Source: Latrodectus hesperus (Eukaryota; Arthropoda; Arachnida; Araneae; Theridiidae). Taken from it: a stretch of 64,000 nucleotides of DNA. Both the position numbers and the translations under genes were made by a program. How positions within the stretch are numbered: position 1 is the stretch's first letter; the number at the start of each line of letters is the position of its first letter. Location of the stretch: positions 52,336,958-52,400,957 of the forward strand of contig CM075853.1 of the NCBI GenBank assembly GCA_037975125.1. Direction: 5' to 3'. Shown here one piece after another: positions 1 to 13,202 of this stretch. The notes below the pieces were generated by a model. The model saw nothing but the letters and a program-made list of their open reading frames with translations, was not told the DNA's origin and searched no databases.

Positions 1-595
1 ATTTAATACATGGGTTTCATGTTTTATATTGATTGGGATCATCTTAATGATCAAATATTTCAAAAGTAATTTCTAAGTATTCATTAATTTTTTTTTAAAT
101 TGGAAAACATTAAAATATAGGAAAAAAGATAAACTAAATAATATAAAGTCAAGTGTTTCTTCCTAAAATATCTAACAAAGCTTTAGATTATTTCCATATT
201 AGACATAAGAAAAATAGTAAGATATTGTATAGATCATAACAAAATTTTAGAGAGGATTATGAATTATTAAAAAAGCTGAAATGAGAGAGAGACAGCTAGT
301 AACTTCATTTGTTTAAGAAATCTAATGCTTAATAAAAAAACTGTTCCTCATATAAAAATAATTTTTTTAATTATTACAGTACATTTTGAATGTTTTGTAA
401 AGAAAAATAAAAAAATACAATACATAGTACTTAAAATTACGTAATACAATTACTACTTACACAAAATACAATTCAAGAAGAGTAAATTAAATACTCACAA
501 ACAATTTACATTTTATATATAAAAAAAATAAAATTCATAAATAATATAAATTGCCAAGAGAAAATTTGGAACATAGCGGAAGAGAATATTTTATT
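1..595. other. AT-rich stretch, no gene seen
   Basis: Low-complexity AT-rich sequence with frequent stops in all frames. I see no repeat structure, terminal repeats or tRNA-like motif here. Confidence 0.6.
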
Positions 596-1110
596 TCGAA
601 CCGGCCTTTTTCTCGGGTTTGATTACAGACCTCTGTCATGAGACGATATTATTTTGTTACAAGGGACATCAAGCGAGGAAAACACTATTATTACTCTCAA
701 GTAATTCTCTCGAAACATGATTTTAATTTCCGGAATATCACTTAAAAATTCGCTTCAGAGGAAGACGATACCCATTCCATTTCAACTAACCGTTGCGGCC
801 GACTGACAGGTGGGCAACAGGTAATACAACCGGGGCACAACACACGCGAGCCGACCTTGGTCGACAGGCGCCGATGACTTCCGCCTGTGCGGCCGGTGAC
901 GAAACCGGTCGCGACCGCCGATGGCACACAAACCTCGTCCCTAGAAAGTTCACGGTGGCGTTCCTCTCTGCCAACTCCTCTCCCCCTCCTACGCCAACTC
1001 GATGAACGAGAGGACTACCTCCGCCTACGCTGTCTTGGAGTGTCATTGAGACGGCGTGACTCCGTAACAAAAAAGTGGGTAGAAATGGTTGAGGAAATGC
1101 GGAAACGCCC
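596..1110. other. GC-richer island 1 (candidate regulatory element or promoter/first exon)
   Basis: Composition changes sharply from about three-quarters A+T to near-balanced, with many CpG dinucleotides (for example gcggccgac near 796 and tcgcgaccgccg near 909). Two overlapping open frames on opposite strands (786-1139 minus and 887-1276 plus) fall here. They overlap antiparallel and resemble no family I know, so they are more likely a by-product of the high GC than genes. Two splice-donor-like strings, CAG|GTGGG near 807 and CAG|GTAATA near 818, would suit the edge of a first exon. A CpG-containing enhancer or promoter in a desert is the simplest reading, but function is inferred from composition only. 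Confidence 0.4.
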
Positions 1111-1139
1111 CACTGTAACATTAAGATTTTTTCAATCAA

Positions 1140-1499
1140 ATACTAAGTTCTCGATTGGGTATCTTTCTACTGTTGCCAGTTTTCTATTGAGGAAATCAGT
1201 TTTTGCTATTTACTTGGTTCAACAGAATTACATAAATTTAGAATATGTAAAAATATTTTCATCGAAAAATGTTTAATACAATCTGTTAGATTTGTTTGGA
1301 AAATTAAATTGTAACTGTCCAAAATATTTAGCAAACATGTTAGATTTACGAAGGAATGATGATTGCATGGCATACAGAAAATATGTATGAACATAAAATA
1401 CTGATTAGAATCTGATAAAAGAAAATATGCACAGACCACAATGAATGTATAATGAAATAATGTAAATGTACATTTAATGTATACATTTATTCACTGACG
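1140..1499. other. AT-rich spacer, no gene seen
   Basis: No recognisable coding or repeat feature. It abuts the degenerate Tc1-like element, so some of it may be that element's unrecognised terminal part. Confidence 0.45.
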
Positions 1500-2115
1500 A
1501 AACGCGCAGAGTAATCAGTAAGAACTATGATCACCTCTAGTGGCAATGACAATCTCTCAACGAGACATTAATTAAAATGCAATTCTCGTAAATGATGTTC
1601 TAAGGAATAAAAGTCCATATATTCAAAACCATTTTCCACAATTCATCCTCTCACAGAGACTAGAGCATAGCAAAGAAACGATGTCTTATCACATTTCAGA
1701 TATTTTCTCTCAGAGAATGATCTGGAGATATTGTAGCAAAAGAAACAATAAGACAGACTGCAAGTCTTATCTGTTGACAAATGCCTTGAGCGATGTCGGG
1801 TTGTCTTGCTAGAAAAAGGTCATTTTGCCGCAGTTGAATATAAGTTGCAGCGCTTCATCAACGTATAGTTGTTCCATCAATGAGTCGTTTCTGATGTTCA
1901 TACTAAGTGATTTGTTTCACAACTAACTGCATTCCAAACCATGATTCCACGTTGACGATTGAGTGGCATTCAACAAGTAATCGAATTTGCTCTACCTTCT
2001 CAACGATACTACTATCATCCTATAATTATCCAAACCAAAACTCGTCGCTTCAAACTACCAAGTGTCATTCAGCTTTTTCAGTCTTTCGTTGATGACACTA
2101 TCGCAATCTCCCACT
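1500..2115 (-). pseudogene. Degenerate Tc1-like transposase
   Basis: Reading the minus strand across three frames recovers the landmarks of a DD34E Tc1-family transposase, the enzyme that cuts and pastes its own element at TA sites. In order: WSDEFWFGLDNYR (first acidic residue at 2044-2046), RQRGIMVWNA, QDN (second D at 1803-1805), SPDHSLRENI (D at 1720-1722, catalytic-type E at 1705-1707) and EDELWKMV near 1645. Many stops and several frameshifts separate these blocks, so no protein can be made. Terminal inverted repeats were not found; the element may extend upstream to about 2390. It belongs to the same superfamily as the elements at 10834 and 54707 but is clearly older or more decayed. 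Confidence 0.65.
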
Positions 2116-4189
<2,074 letters not shown>

Positions 4190-4800
4190 TTAATCATGAT
4201 TCCAAATTACTACTGGGGTACATGGTAAAAAACGTGAGAAAAAGAAGCACCTTTAATCTTCGAAAACAAACACGAGACCCCAACCTCGTATAGGTGAGGT
4301 AATGCTCTGGATTTAAATATGTAGTTTACCGTGTAACATAAAAATCACGACGCGTCAGCCGCTCTTGTATCAGATGAAACAGGTGCCGCCACGGACGATT
4401 GCTCTGTTGTCATGACAACCACTTCCTCGCCGTATTCCCACGTGATGCGGGAGGGGTAAAAGAGAGTGCCCATCAATAAACAAACATATCCCCTACCCCA
4501 GTGTAACCACCAATGAGGAAAGATAAGGATCACGGCCGAAGTGCTCTGCCTTCATCTATCCAGGTGTTTCATTTTAAGCGGCTGCTGCCACCGACCACTG
4601 TACAAACTTTGACATAGTGGAAAAAATATTTTGGCTCAAAGAAAAAGAAAAAGCATCCGTATACACACAGAATCAAATATTGAACTCTATGGATTTCAGA
4701 GCATATTATTTGAGGATCGGGCGTTTATTTGAGAAAGGGAGAAAGTGATACTCTTTGAGCCGTCGCAAAGTAAACACGAGGGAAACGAATAACAAGTTTG
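4190..4800. other. GC-richer island 2 (candidate conserved non-coding element)
   Basis: A second block of balanced composition with CpGs (acgacgcgtcagccg near 4348, gccgccacgg near 4385). It contains a juxtaposed RUNX-like AACCAC and ETS-like CTTCCT pair near 4417-4428, and the G-box string CCCACGTGATG near 4437. The 62-codon minus-strand frame inside it is not recognisable as a protein. Interpreted as a candidate regulatory element on composition and motif content only. Confidence 0.35.
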
Positions 4801-4943
4801 TTTTGCTGTTTGGGAATTTGCAAAATTTTTAAATTGGAATATCGAAAAATTCGATAAAACATTCGTTATAAGGCATCAATTTATTATTATTATTATTTTT
4901 TGTGAATCGTTGAGATTTAAAAGAAAACTAATTTAATAAATAT

Positions 4944-4965
4944 AATATATATATATATATATATA

Positions 4966-4999
<34 letters not shown>
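4944..4999. repeat. Compound (TA)n-(TG)n microsatellite
   Basis: About 24 bp of TA passes directly into about 32 bp of GT/TG. The right edge runs into the left copy of the 71-bp direct repeat. Confidence 0.95.
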
Positions 5000-5002
<3 letters not shown>

Positions 5003-5067
5003 AAAATCACTATATCTTAAGAACAAAACAGTAAAATCTAAGAGAAACCATTATTAAGATACGATAT
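4997..5067 (+). repeat. 71-bp direct repeat, left copy
   Basis: Identical by eye to 6016-6086, 1019 bp downstream. It lies between a TG array and a TA array. Confidence 0.9.
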
Positions 5068-5086
5068 ATATATTATTACATATTAA

Positions 5087-5090
<4 letters not shown>

Positions 5091-5169
<79 letters not shown>
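5091..5169. repeat. (TA)n array, about 79 bp
   Basis: Uninterrupted TA dinucleotides. Confidence 0.98.
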
Positions 5170-5172
<3 letters not shown>

Positions 5173-5622
5173 ATCTATAATAATTATTAAAAGCTTAAAA
5201 TTTCATTCTACTTAAAATGCTGATGTAGTTAACAAATGAAACTTCATATATCTTATTTATTGATTTTTTAAACTATTTTAAAACTGTCTTAAAATCTAAT
5301 TAACTCTAAATATAATTTTAAAAATATACACTGCTAAATAGCATTCGCTTTATATTAAATTTGCAAAGAATACTTGACTTATTAATTTATGTATCTTATT
5401 TCTCTTAATTTAATATTAAGTAAAAGAAAATATTATTTTGAGAAAAAACAAAAATTCAAAATTTACATATAAGTACACAGAAAAAGTTAAGGACTTTTCA
5501 ATAAAAAGTATGTACAAATAGATGAAAATAATTAATATTCAAAAACTTTCTCGCAAATTAAGTCCATAGATATTAAAGATAATTTAATTGCCTTTTGAAA
5601 TCTATCATCTTTTTCAATGCTT
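5170..5622. other. AT-rich spacer, no gene seen
   Basis: No motif, repeat or open frame of interest. Confidence 0.55.
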
Positions 5623-5889
5623 TTAAATGATTAGAAACCATTTTATGTTATTAATTGCACGGGGTTTTTTCCGAATTAGGTGCATCGACAAGTGATAGCA
5701 TATTTTCTGTGGAAAGCCACTCTGTTCTCCATCTTTAATACCAAAATCATCACCTTTAAAATGTCGGAGATGTAATTTGCATATGCTTTTCCCCAAATGA
5801 TTTCCCCACAAGAAAGATAAAAACAGATTAAGTAACATGCTTTTGCTCCAGTTTTTTCTTGATAAGATTCGTAATCTATGCAGGGACAA
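5623..5889 (-). pseudogene. Possible mariner transposase N-terminal fragment
   Basis: An 88-codon minus-strand frame contains FKGDDFGIKDGEQSGFPQKI. It resembles the segment after the second helix-turn-helix of mariner transposases (typically a ...F+SGDF.L.D...RSGRP motif), which links the DNA-binding and catalytic domains. The preceding residues are compatible in length with a degraded helix-turn-helix region but do not match clearly. No catalytic domain follows downstream on this strand and no terminal repeats were found. It would be a short, dead 5' fragment of an old mariner. A chance resemblance is possible, hence the low confidence. Confidence 0.35.
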
Positions 5890-5929
5890 ATAATATTTAT
5901 AAGTACTACATTTTTCACCATCGAAATTT

Positions 5930-7022
5930 TACTTTTTTTTCCTATTTCTACACAAAGTTTGATAATCTTGAATTGATCCTATCGCGTGACAAATACACAC
6001 ATTATATCTTGAATATGTTTTAAAATCACTATATCTTAAGAACAAAACAGTAAAATCTAAGAGAAACCATTATTAAGATACGATATTTCAAATCTAAGAA
6101 AAAACAGTACGAACATTGAGTCAAGAAGATAAAAAAACTGTTCTGTTCATGATTCAAAGGTTGGATCCTAATGCAAGCAATCAAAAACTACGACATGCTA
6201 AAAGAACTTATGAAATTAAACTAACAAAAAGTAATTGATTTTTAGTTTGGTATACAGGTTGAATAAAAGAGTGGTATTTTTCGTATCAACTTAATTTCTT
6301 CACTTGACAAGATTCAAACTTGTGAAACATTGTCTTTATATGCGATGCATTAAAGAATACATTAAAACTCTTTTCAGTAAAGTTATACTTAAGATAAAGA
6401 AGATCAAATTCCAAAATCACATAACTTCATGTAAAGTATAAGCATTCTATTCTTATCAGTATTAAAATGCTTTATTTTAAAATTCTTTTTACGGTTAAAA
6501 AATCAATAAATGCCTGTAAAAACTTTGATACAAAAACTATAAAAGATAAGAAATGCTCCAAAAGGAAAAATTATACATAATTGTGAATTTCAAAACACGT
6601 AGAGGCTAATTTTTTTTTTTTTACTATGACAATGTAAATTACAGTGAGTCTCTTTCATGCAAGGCACATATACAAAATCTGGAAAACTGCAAAATTGCAC
6701 AGTACTAATGAAATGTTTGTTTCGTTGCTGTTAAAAAAACTCGTAAAAAATTTAAAAGCTTATCTTTTTTTCTAGATGATTATTATTCAGGACTATATTA
6801 TTACTTAAAGAAAAATAATTTGAAATTTCCTTTTTGTTTTAAGTCTATTAATATGAATTGTGTACAAAATTCAATTGTTAAATTACAAACTGGCTAGGTA
6901 GAACACCGTTAAAGGTGAAATCATTTAGTTAAAGGAACATTGATTCAGCTTGTTTAAAAGACAATGTACAGGGAAAATTTACTTTAGTAAGGACGGACAG
7001 CATTAACACTGCCGGTGGTAGG
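5930..7022. other. AT-rich spacer with the second 71-bp repeat copy
   Basis: Apart from the direct-repeat copy at 6016-6086 nothing is recognisable; there is a short poly-T run near 6610. Confidence 0.5.
6016..6086 (+). repeat. 71-bp direct repeat, right copy
   Basis: Same sequence as 4997-5067 with no mismatch seen. Identity stops at the TA-array boundary of the left copy. Confidence 0.9.
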
Positions 7023-7300
7023 GTCGCGGCGGCCTGTTTGGTTAGGGCGTCATTCTTATTATCGGAACGTAGTGAGTACGAATCCCAACTTGACAGAAGA
7101 TCCGTCGTGTTCACTAATGGCGGCTGAGGTACGTTAAAACTGGAGGTGGTCGTTATGTCCTCCGGGTGAAATGATATTTCTAGGGGTGGCAGGCCAAGTA
7201 ATGAGGTAGGGTCTTCTGCCTTGTCTCTGCTTCAAAATTTTTTAGCTGGGTGAATGAGATGGGATCAAAGCCTCCTGTCAAACTTTACAAGAAACAGTAG
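7023..7300 (+). mobile_element. tRNA-derived SINE, family 1, copy A
   Basis: The head has RNA polymerase III promoter-like boxes: box A-like GGCCTGTTTGGTTAGGGCG (about 7030-7049) and box B-like GTGAGTACGAATCCC (about 7071-7085), spaced as in tRNAs. The body (ACGTTAAAACTGG, GTCCTCCGGGTGAAATGATA, TCTAGGGGTGGCAGGCCAAG) aligns with the copies at 11293-11578 (minus) and 45806-46090 (plus). SINEs encode no protein and rely on a LINE reverse transcriptase for copying. A target-site duplication was not found for this copy, which ends near the next SINE. Confidence 0.75.
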
Positions 7301-7353
7301 ACAGGTACAAATAATATTTTTCACATTCAACAAGTGATATTTTATATTTCCTG

Positions 7354-7511
7354 TTTGTTTGTCGCTCAACGGTCAGTTTTTGCACACAAGGGCTAATTAG
7401 ACCGGGACTTACGGCTTAAAGTGGATTCCGAACCACTACAAACATCCATGCCCAAGGTGGGATTCGAACCCACGAACTGAAGAGCGCTAACCATTCGGCT
7501 GCCAGCTCGGC
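7354..7511 (-). mobile_element. tRNA-derived SINE, family 2, copy D, with 12-bp target duplication
   Basis: On the minus strand it begins GCCGAGCTGGCAGCCGAATG, followed by GGTTAGCGC (box A) and GTGGGTTCGAATCCCACC (box B), a very tRNA-like head. After a short body it ends in an A-rich tail GAGCGACAAACAAACAGG. The 12-mer ttatatttcctg occurs on both sides (7342-7353 and 7512-7523), the mark of target-primed retroposition. The intact duplication makes this one of the youngest insertions in the window. It is not a tRNA gene: there is no cloverleaf-closing acceptor stem, and related bodies recur at 18354, 21680 and probably 13203-13960. Confidence 0.85.
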
Positions 7512-7523
7512 TTATATTTCCTG

Positions 7524-9184
<1,661 letters not shown>

Positions 9185-9600
9185 GTATTTCATCAGATGA
9201 AATGCTCCTTAAAAAAATAGCATCACTCTTTAACATTCATTTCACGCAGCAGAGCAGAGATTTCCAGGAAAAAAAAAATAGAAAAAGCCGTCTTGTACAA
9301 AACTACAGATTTCGAAAACGTTCACCTTTAGAGTTTTCTCATTACGGTCGTAAACTCTCATTAACGCCGATGGCACAGACATCACGAGTTCCGGATGACG
9401 TCACACTTCCGATGCATTTTATGAATCAGTAATGAGCCGGTCGGACGAGTCATTAGTCAACTGCCGTAAAACAATCACCGCGAAATGCGTCTTCCTTTTG
9501 TTCTTCTATTTTTTCCTCCTCCCTCAGCATTAATGTTCTACAACTGGCCATACATGGATAACCCATCACGCGTGATCGACTAAGATTCTAGTCTCGAACG
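9185..9600. other. GC-richer island 3 with CRE motif (candidate enhancer)
   Basis: Balanced-composition block in an AT-rich surround. It carries a perfect CREB/ATF palindrome TGACGTCA at 9396-9403 and a 12-bp palindrome ATCACGCGTGAT at 9565-9576. A 76-codon plus-strand frame (9202-9432) spans part of it but has no recognisable domain. Regulatory function is inferred. Confidence 0.4.
9396..9403. promoter_or_regulatory. Perfect CRE palindrome
   Basis: TGACGTCA is the full consensus for CREB/ATF bZIP dimers. The match is seen directly; occupancy is unknown. Confidence 0.4.
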
Positions 9601-10570
9601 AAATAAGAGTCATGTAAGAGATATCTGGTCACGCTGCTTATTTATTTTCTTTTTCAATTTAAAATAATAAAAAAACATCTTTTCCTCTTTGAGCACTATT
9701 ATTACAGTGGATTCGGTGAATAATTTCCTGCGGTGATGTAATGCTAAGAAATCTTTTTCAATACTTTTTTCTATTGTGTAAAATTTATTATTTTTTTAAC
9801 AATGTGCCGCCAGTTCAGAATGTGACGGAAAAAACATCCGCCAATTGCATTCCTTACTTCAAGTGATAGCGTTTGCCGAAAATATTATTTGAATTTCAAG
9901 AATAGCTAATATATATATATATTTAGCGTAATATGTGAAATTTGTGATTTCGTTGAAAAATCCTAAGTCACAGTTGATAGTTATTTGTTGTTTTTATTAT
10001 GTTTCCGTAAGTTATGATTTTAAGCAATTAAATGCCAGGAAGCATGCTGCCTAGTCACGTCGATACATATTTACAAAGTACTTTCATCTGTCCATCATTA
10101 TTATACGCTTTTGCTAAGTAGTAACTATGATCATTTTAGCTCTTGTTCAAAAACAAAAGTTGGATGTTTCACTTTTATTTTGACTTGAACGTCAATTGAA
10201 GTCGATGCTCAGGAATTTTCATGTGGTTTCTTCCATTGCAATACGTAATTAAGCCCTGTTATGTATGAAACATCCAACAGGAAGGCAAATGCACAGTAGA
10301 TGCTCAAAATAACCCTACAACAGCTTTCAACTGTTAGATTATGCACTACATTATATTCAATAAAATTTATTTTTTAATACATCGTTGTAAAATGCAGCTC
10401 GCATAGCATGTATTTTATTTTATAAAAAGAAGATAACCAGATTCGAATTGAAAACCTTAATCGTTTGCGATTCCGAAGAAACCTATTTAAAAATTTATTC
10501 ATTGACAATATCTGTAAACATTTATGAAACTGTAAGTGTTCTTCCTGTGCGACATTTCCAACCCTAATAC

Positions 10571-10573
<3 letters not shown>
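9601..10573. other. AT-rich spacer, no gene seen
   Basis: Contains a short TA run at about 9908-9921 and no other recognisable feature. Confidence 0.55.

Positions 10574-10639
<66 letters not shown>
10574..10639. repeat. (TA)n array, about 66 bp
   Basis: Uninterrupted TA dinucleotides. Confidence 0.97.
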
Positions 10640-10644
<5 letters not shown>

Positions 10645-10859
10645 CATAAAATTTTAAATTGCTTTAAAAATATCTTACAAATTTAATGACATAATATATG
10701 ACAAAATGTTTTAATATTTTAATGTCACAATGACAAAATGTTTTGAAGTAAAATTTTTAAAGTTACTAGAAGTTCTCAAATTAAAATTTCATTTTTAGAA
10801 ACAATCAACGAGGCTATCTATAACTTACAATTACACAATCCAGTCACATTAATGTGACC

Positions 10860-11790
10860 ACCTGTCAAAAGCCAAAATAACCACTTTTCGCAGAGCGGAC
10901 TGTTACGAGACGTACAGGAAGAAAGTCAATTAGGTTCCTGAAGGTGTTCACTGGGGTGTTGGGCCGTGCCGACACCAGTGCCGAAAAGAAAGGCTGTAGA
11001 TTACGCGGCATCGAGCTACGATCGAGATGGTCCCACAGATTCTCGATTGGGTTTAAGTCAGGTGAGTTTGCTGGCCAGGAGAAAATAGTAAAGTCATCCT
11101 GGTGCTCTTTGAATCACGCACGTAAACTGTCAGCTCGTATTCTCCTGCTGGTAGATGCAATCATCCAGCAGGATATCATCAATAACGATGAAGGAAAAAT
11201 AATGTGCATATAGGAATGGACATGGACCACAAGGATAGATGTATACTTGTATAGATCCAACGTGCCTTCCCCAGTTGTTACACATCATGCTTTCCTATAT
11301 CTAACCCTGAGTATGGGCTCAACCAGTTGGATAGAAGCAGCCGGATCGGGTCTTCATGATTTTGAAGCAGGTACCAAGCCGAAGATCCCCAATACTTGGC
11401 CGGCCACCCCTAGGGGTATCATTTCACTTGGAGGACATTGCGACCAAACCCAGTTTTAACGTCCCCCAGTCGCCATTAACGAACACGACGCATATTCGAT
11501 TAAGCCTTGATTCGAACTCACTACCTTCCGATAATAAGAACGACACCCTAACCAACCAGAGGCCACAGTGGCCTCGTGCCTTCTACAGTGATAAGTGAAC
11601 TTAGATATTACCAAGAAAACATTCCTTAGACTATAATGCTCCCGCTTCCAGTGGCAATGGTTGCAAAGTGTTTGCTTTCAGAGGTTTCATGTTGTATATG
11701 CCAACGTCCATCCGTCCGATGGAGCATAAAACTTAATTCATCGGAAGACGCTACCAGTCGCCACTTAGTAAAATGTACGGTATACTTTTA
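10860..11790 (-). pseudogene. Broken Tc1-like transposase in two pieces
   Basis: Upstream of the SINE (minus-strand sense) one frame reads RLVASSDELSFMLHRTDGRW (first catalytic D at 11740-11742) through TIATGSGSIIV and then a stop where a VWG motif is expected, followed by GMFSW. Beyond the SINE are YQQEN (the usual second D replaced by E, 11142-11144), then in another frame FKEHQDDFTIFSW and NSPDLNPIENLWDHLDR (third catalytic E at 11042-11044). The second and third acidic positions are about 33 codons apart with a frameshift between them, fitting DD34E. The enzyme is inactive through the insertion, stops, a frameshift and loss of the catalytic D. Confidence 0.8.
11293..11578 (-). mobile_element. 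tRNA-derived SINE, family 1, copy C, nested in Tc1
   Basis: Reading the minus strand: GGCCTCTGGTTGGTTAGGG (box A-like), GTAGTGAGTTCGAATCAAGG (box B-like), then the family body with GACGTTAAAACTGG, GCAATGTCCTCCAAGTGAAA and GGGGTGGCCGGCCAAG, ending near CCCATACTCAGGGTTAG. The same 3' string (ACTCAGGGTT) closes copy B at 46060. It interrupts the Tc1 transposase, so it must be younger than that element. Confidence 0.8.
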
Positions 11791-12108
11791 CCATGGCGGC
11801 ACGTGAACAGTTCACAAATGTAGCTGTTTCGGAAATGCTTCCACCATTATTCGTCATGCCTTTATGGACGTTCGAATAAATTGTTCCATTTCTAAATTAC
11901 ACCAACGATTGCAATCACACACCCTTTATATACACTCAACTACACTGTGTTGCCACTTGCCTTCTGTGATTGGTTATTTAATGTCGACGTGGAAAGTATG
12001 TGGTAGATACATTAATGTGACTGAACTGTGTACTTACGTTTTATACACTGTATCCAGATATATTTAAAAAAAGGAATTTTTTAAATTGGTTTTGGACTAT
12101 ATCGAAGA

Positions 12109-12273
12109 CGGGTACCTATGGCATGTGTGTACTGAGGAAGTCGGTTGGTTGGTTGGGTTAAATGGCGCAAGGTCACTGAGGAAGGCGGACCCCACAACAA
12201 ATTACAGTTCAGTTGGAAAAATGGAGCAAAGCACCCCATATTGCCAGTCTAGCTAGCACAAGACAACAAGAAC
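12109..12273 (+). mobile_element. Short retroposon with perfect 13-bp target duplication
   Basis: The 13-mer actatatcgaaga stands immediately on both sides (12096-12108 and 12274-12286). The insert is 165 bp and ends in the A-rich tail ACAAGACAACAAGAAC, the hallmark of LINE-mobilised short retroposons in plus orientation. Its core contains TTGGTTGGTTGGGTTAAATG and GGCGCAAGGTCACTGAGG. I see no clear tRNA box B, so its source RNA is unknown. Part of the motif content (TTGGTTAGTTGGTTGAAA, GTTGTGGGACCC) recurs near 63754-63790, which may be a relative. Confidence 0.75.
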
Positions 12274-12286
12274 ACTATATCGAAGA

Positions 12287-13202
12287 ACAGTTCACTTGCA
12301 CATAGATTAATTTGATTAGTTCGTCTGCATCACACATCGCATCAAGTGCATCATCGGATGTATATTAATTTTTAAATGTGGACCTTATATTGTCAATGAA
12401 CCCTAAGAGATGACACGTTCAAAACGTTTCATAAAGGAATAATTTAAGTAATAAGTTGGGGCAATTTTTTGGGGCATGGAAGAAATTATTAAGTATAAGG
12501 ATTGCGTGTAAATATAGATTGATTTCACGATTAATAAAATTACTCCGATGATTGGTTATATTTGTACTTTATTATCAACTATATAGTAGTTTAGAATGAT
12601 ATATCTTGAGACCTATTATTATTTTTGTATGAATTTCATTTTAAGATAAAAATGCCTATATAATTAACACGGTATACTTTTCACACGGTAAAATCTAGGA
12701 TAAAAACGAGACAACTTGAAATTACAAAGAATTAACAATAAGAAATATTACACAAAGCAAAAATGAGCGTGAAAATTAATAAAACAAAAGGTCTGGTAAA
12801 TTTAATTGATCGTTTGATAGATTTGAACTATAATATGCTTTCTTTTTCTTCAGAAATAAAAAAAATACTATCTCTTCCTATATAATTAATCATTCTATTC
12901 GGGCATAGAAGAAAAAAAATTGCAATTTGTTTTTATTTAATTTGAACTTCTTTATTTTTTTACCTGAAATTATATTTCTGAGTTGTGGAAAAGTTTGTTC
13001 GAATGACAAGAATAATACACGTTTATAAAATAAATATTCATGAAATAAACAATAAAGCAATTGCTTCATTCGTTGTTTAGAATAAGAAAAGAAAATATTT
13101 TCCATAACTACAGATGATTTATGAACCGTTCAAAGTCCTTTGTGTGTATATATGCCATAAATACTTATTTAAAATTTATATCTTTCCGAATTTAGTAGGT
13201 TT
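12287..13202. other. AT-rich spacer, no gene seen
   Basis: No terminal repeats, tRNA-like boxes or credible coding frame; the 71-codon minus frame at 12890-13105 is featureless. Confidence 0.5.

Larger units (their letters stand above)
10834..12030. mobile_element. Tc1-like DNA transposon with a nested SINE
   Basis: Bounded by terminal inverted repeats sharing CAGTCACATTAATGT (left from 10834, right ending 12030) and flanked by TA on both sides (10832-10833 and 12031-12032), the standard Tc1/mariner target duplication. The transposase remnant is on the minus strand. A family 1 SINE (11293-11578) splits it, so the Tc1 portion is only about 0.9 kb and is internally shortened compared with the 1.3-1.6 kb usual for the group. 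The inner TIR sequence is itself close to palindromic (TCACATTAATGTGA). Confidence 0.85.

Noticed and set aside
786..1276. Overlapping 117-codon minus and 129-codon plus frames in island 1 as genes
   Set aside because: They overlap antiparallel, match no family I know, and long frames are expected by chance where stop-rich AT composition is relaxed.
7440..7511. A functional tRNA gene on the minus strand
   Set aside because: Box A and B are excellent, but there is no acceptor stem pairing; a 12-bp target duplication and an A-rich tail show a SINE.
12150..12200. Assigning the 12109 insert to tRNA-derived SINE family 1 because both contain TTGGTTGG
   Set aside because: No box B follows at the right distance and the bodies do not align.
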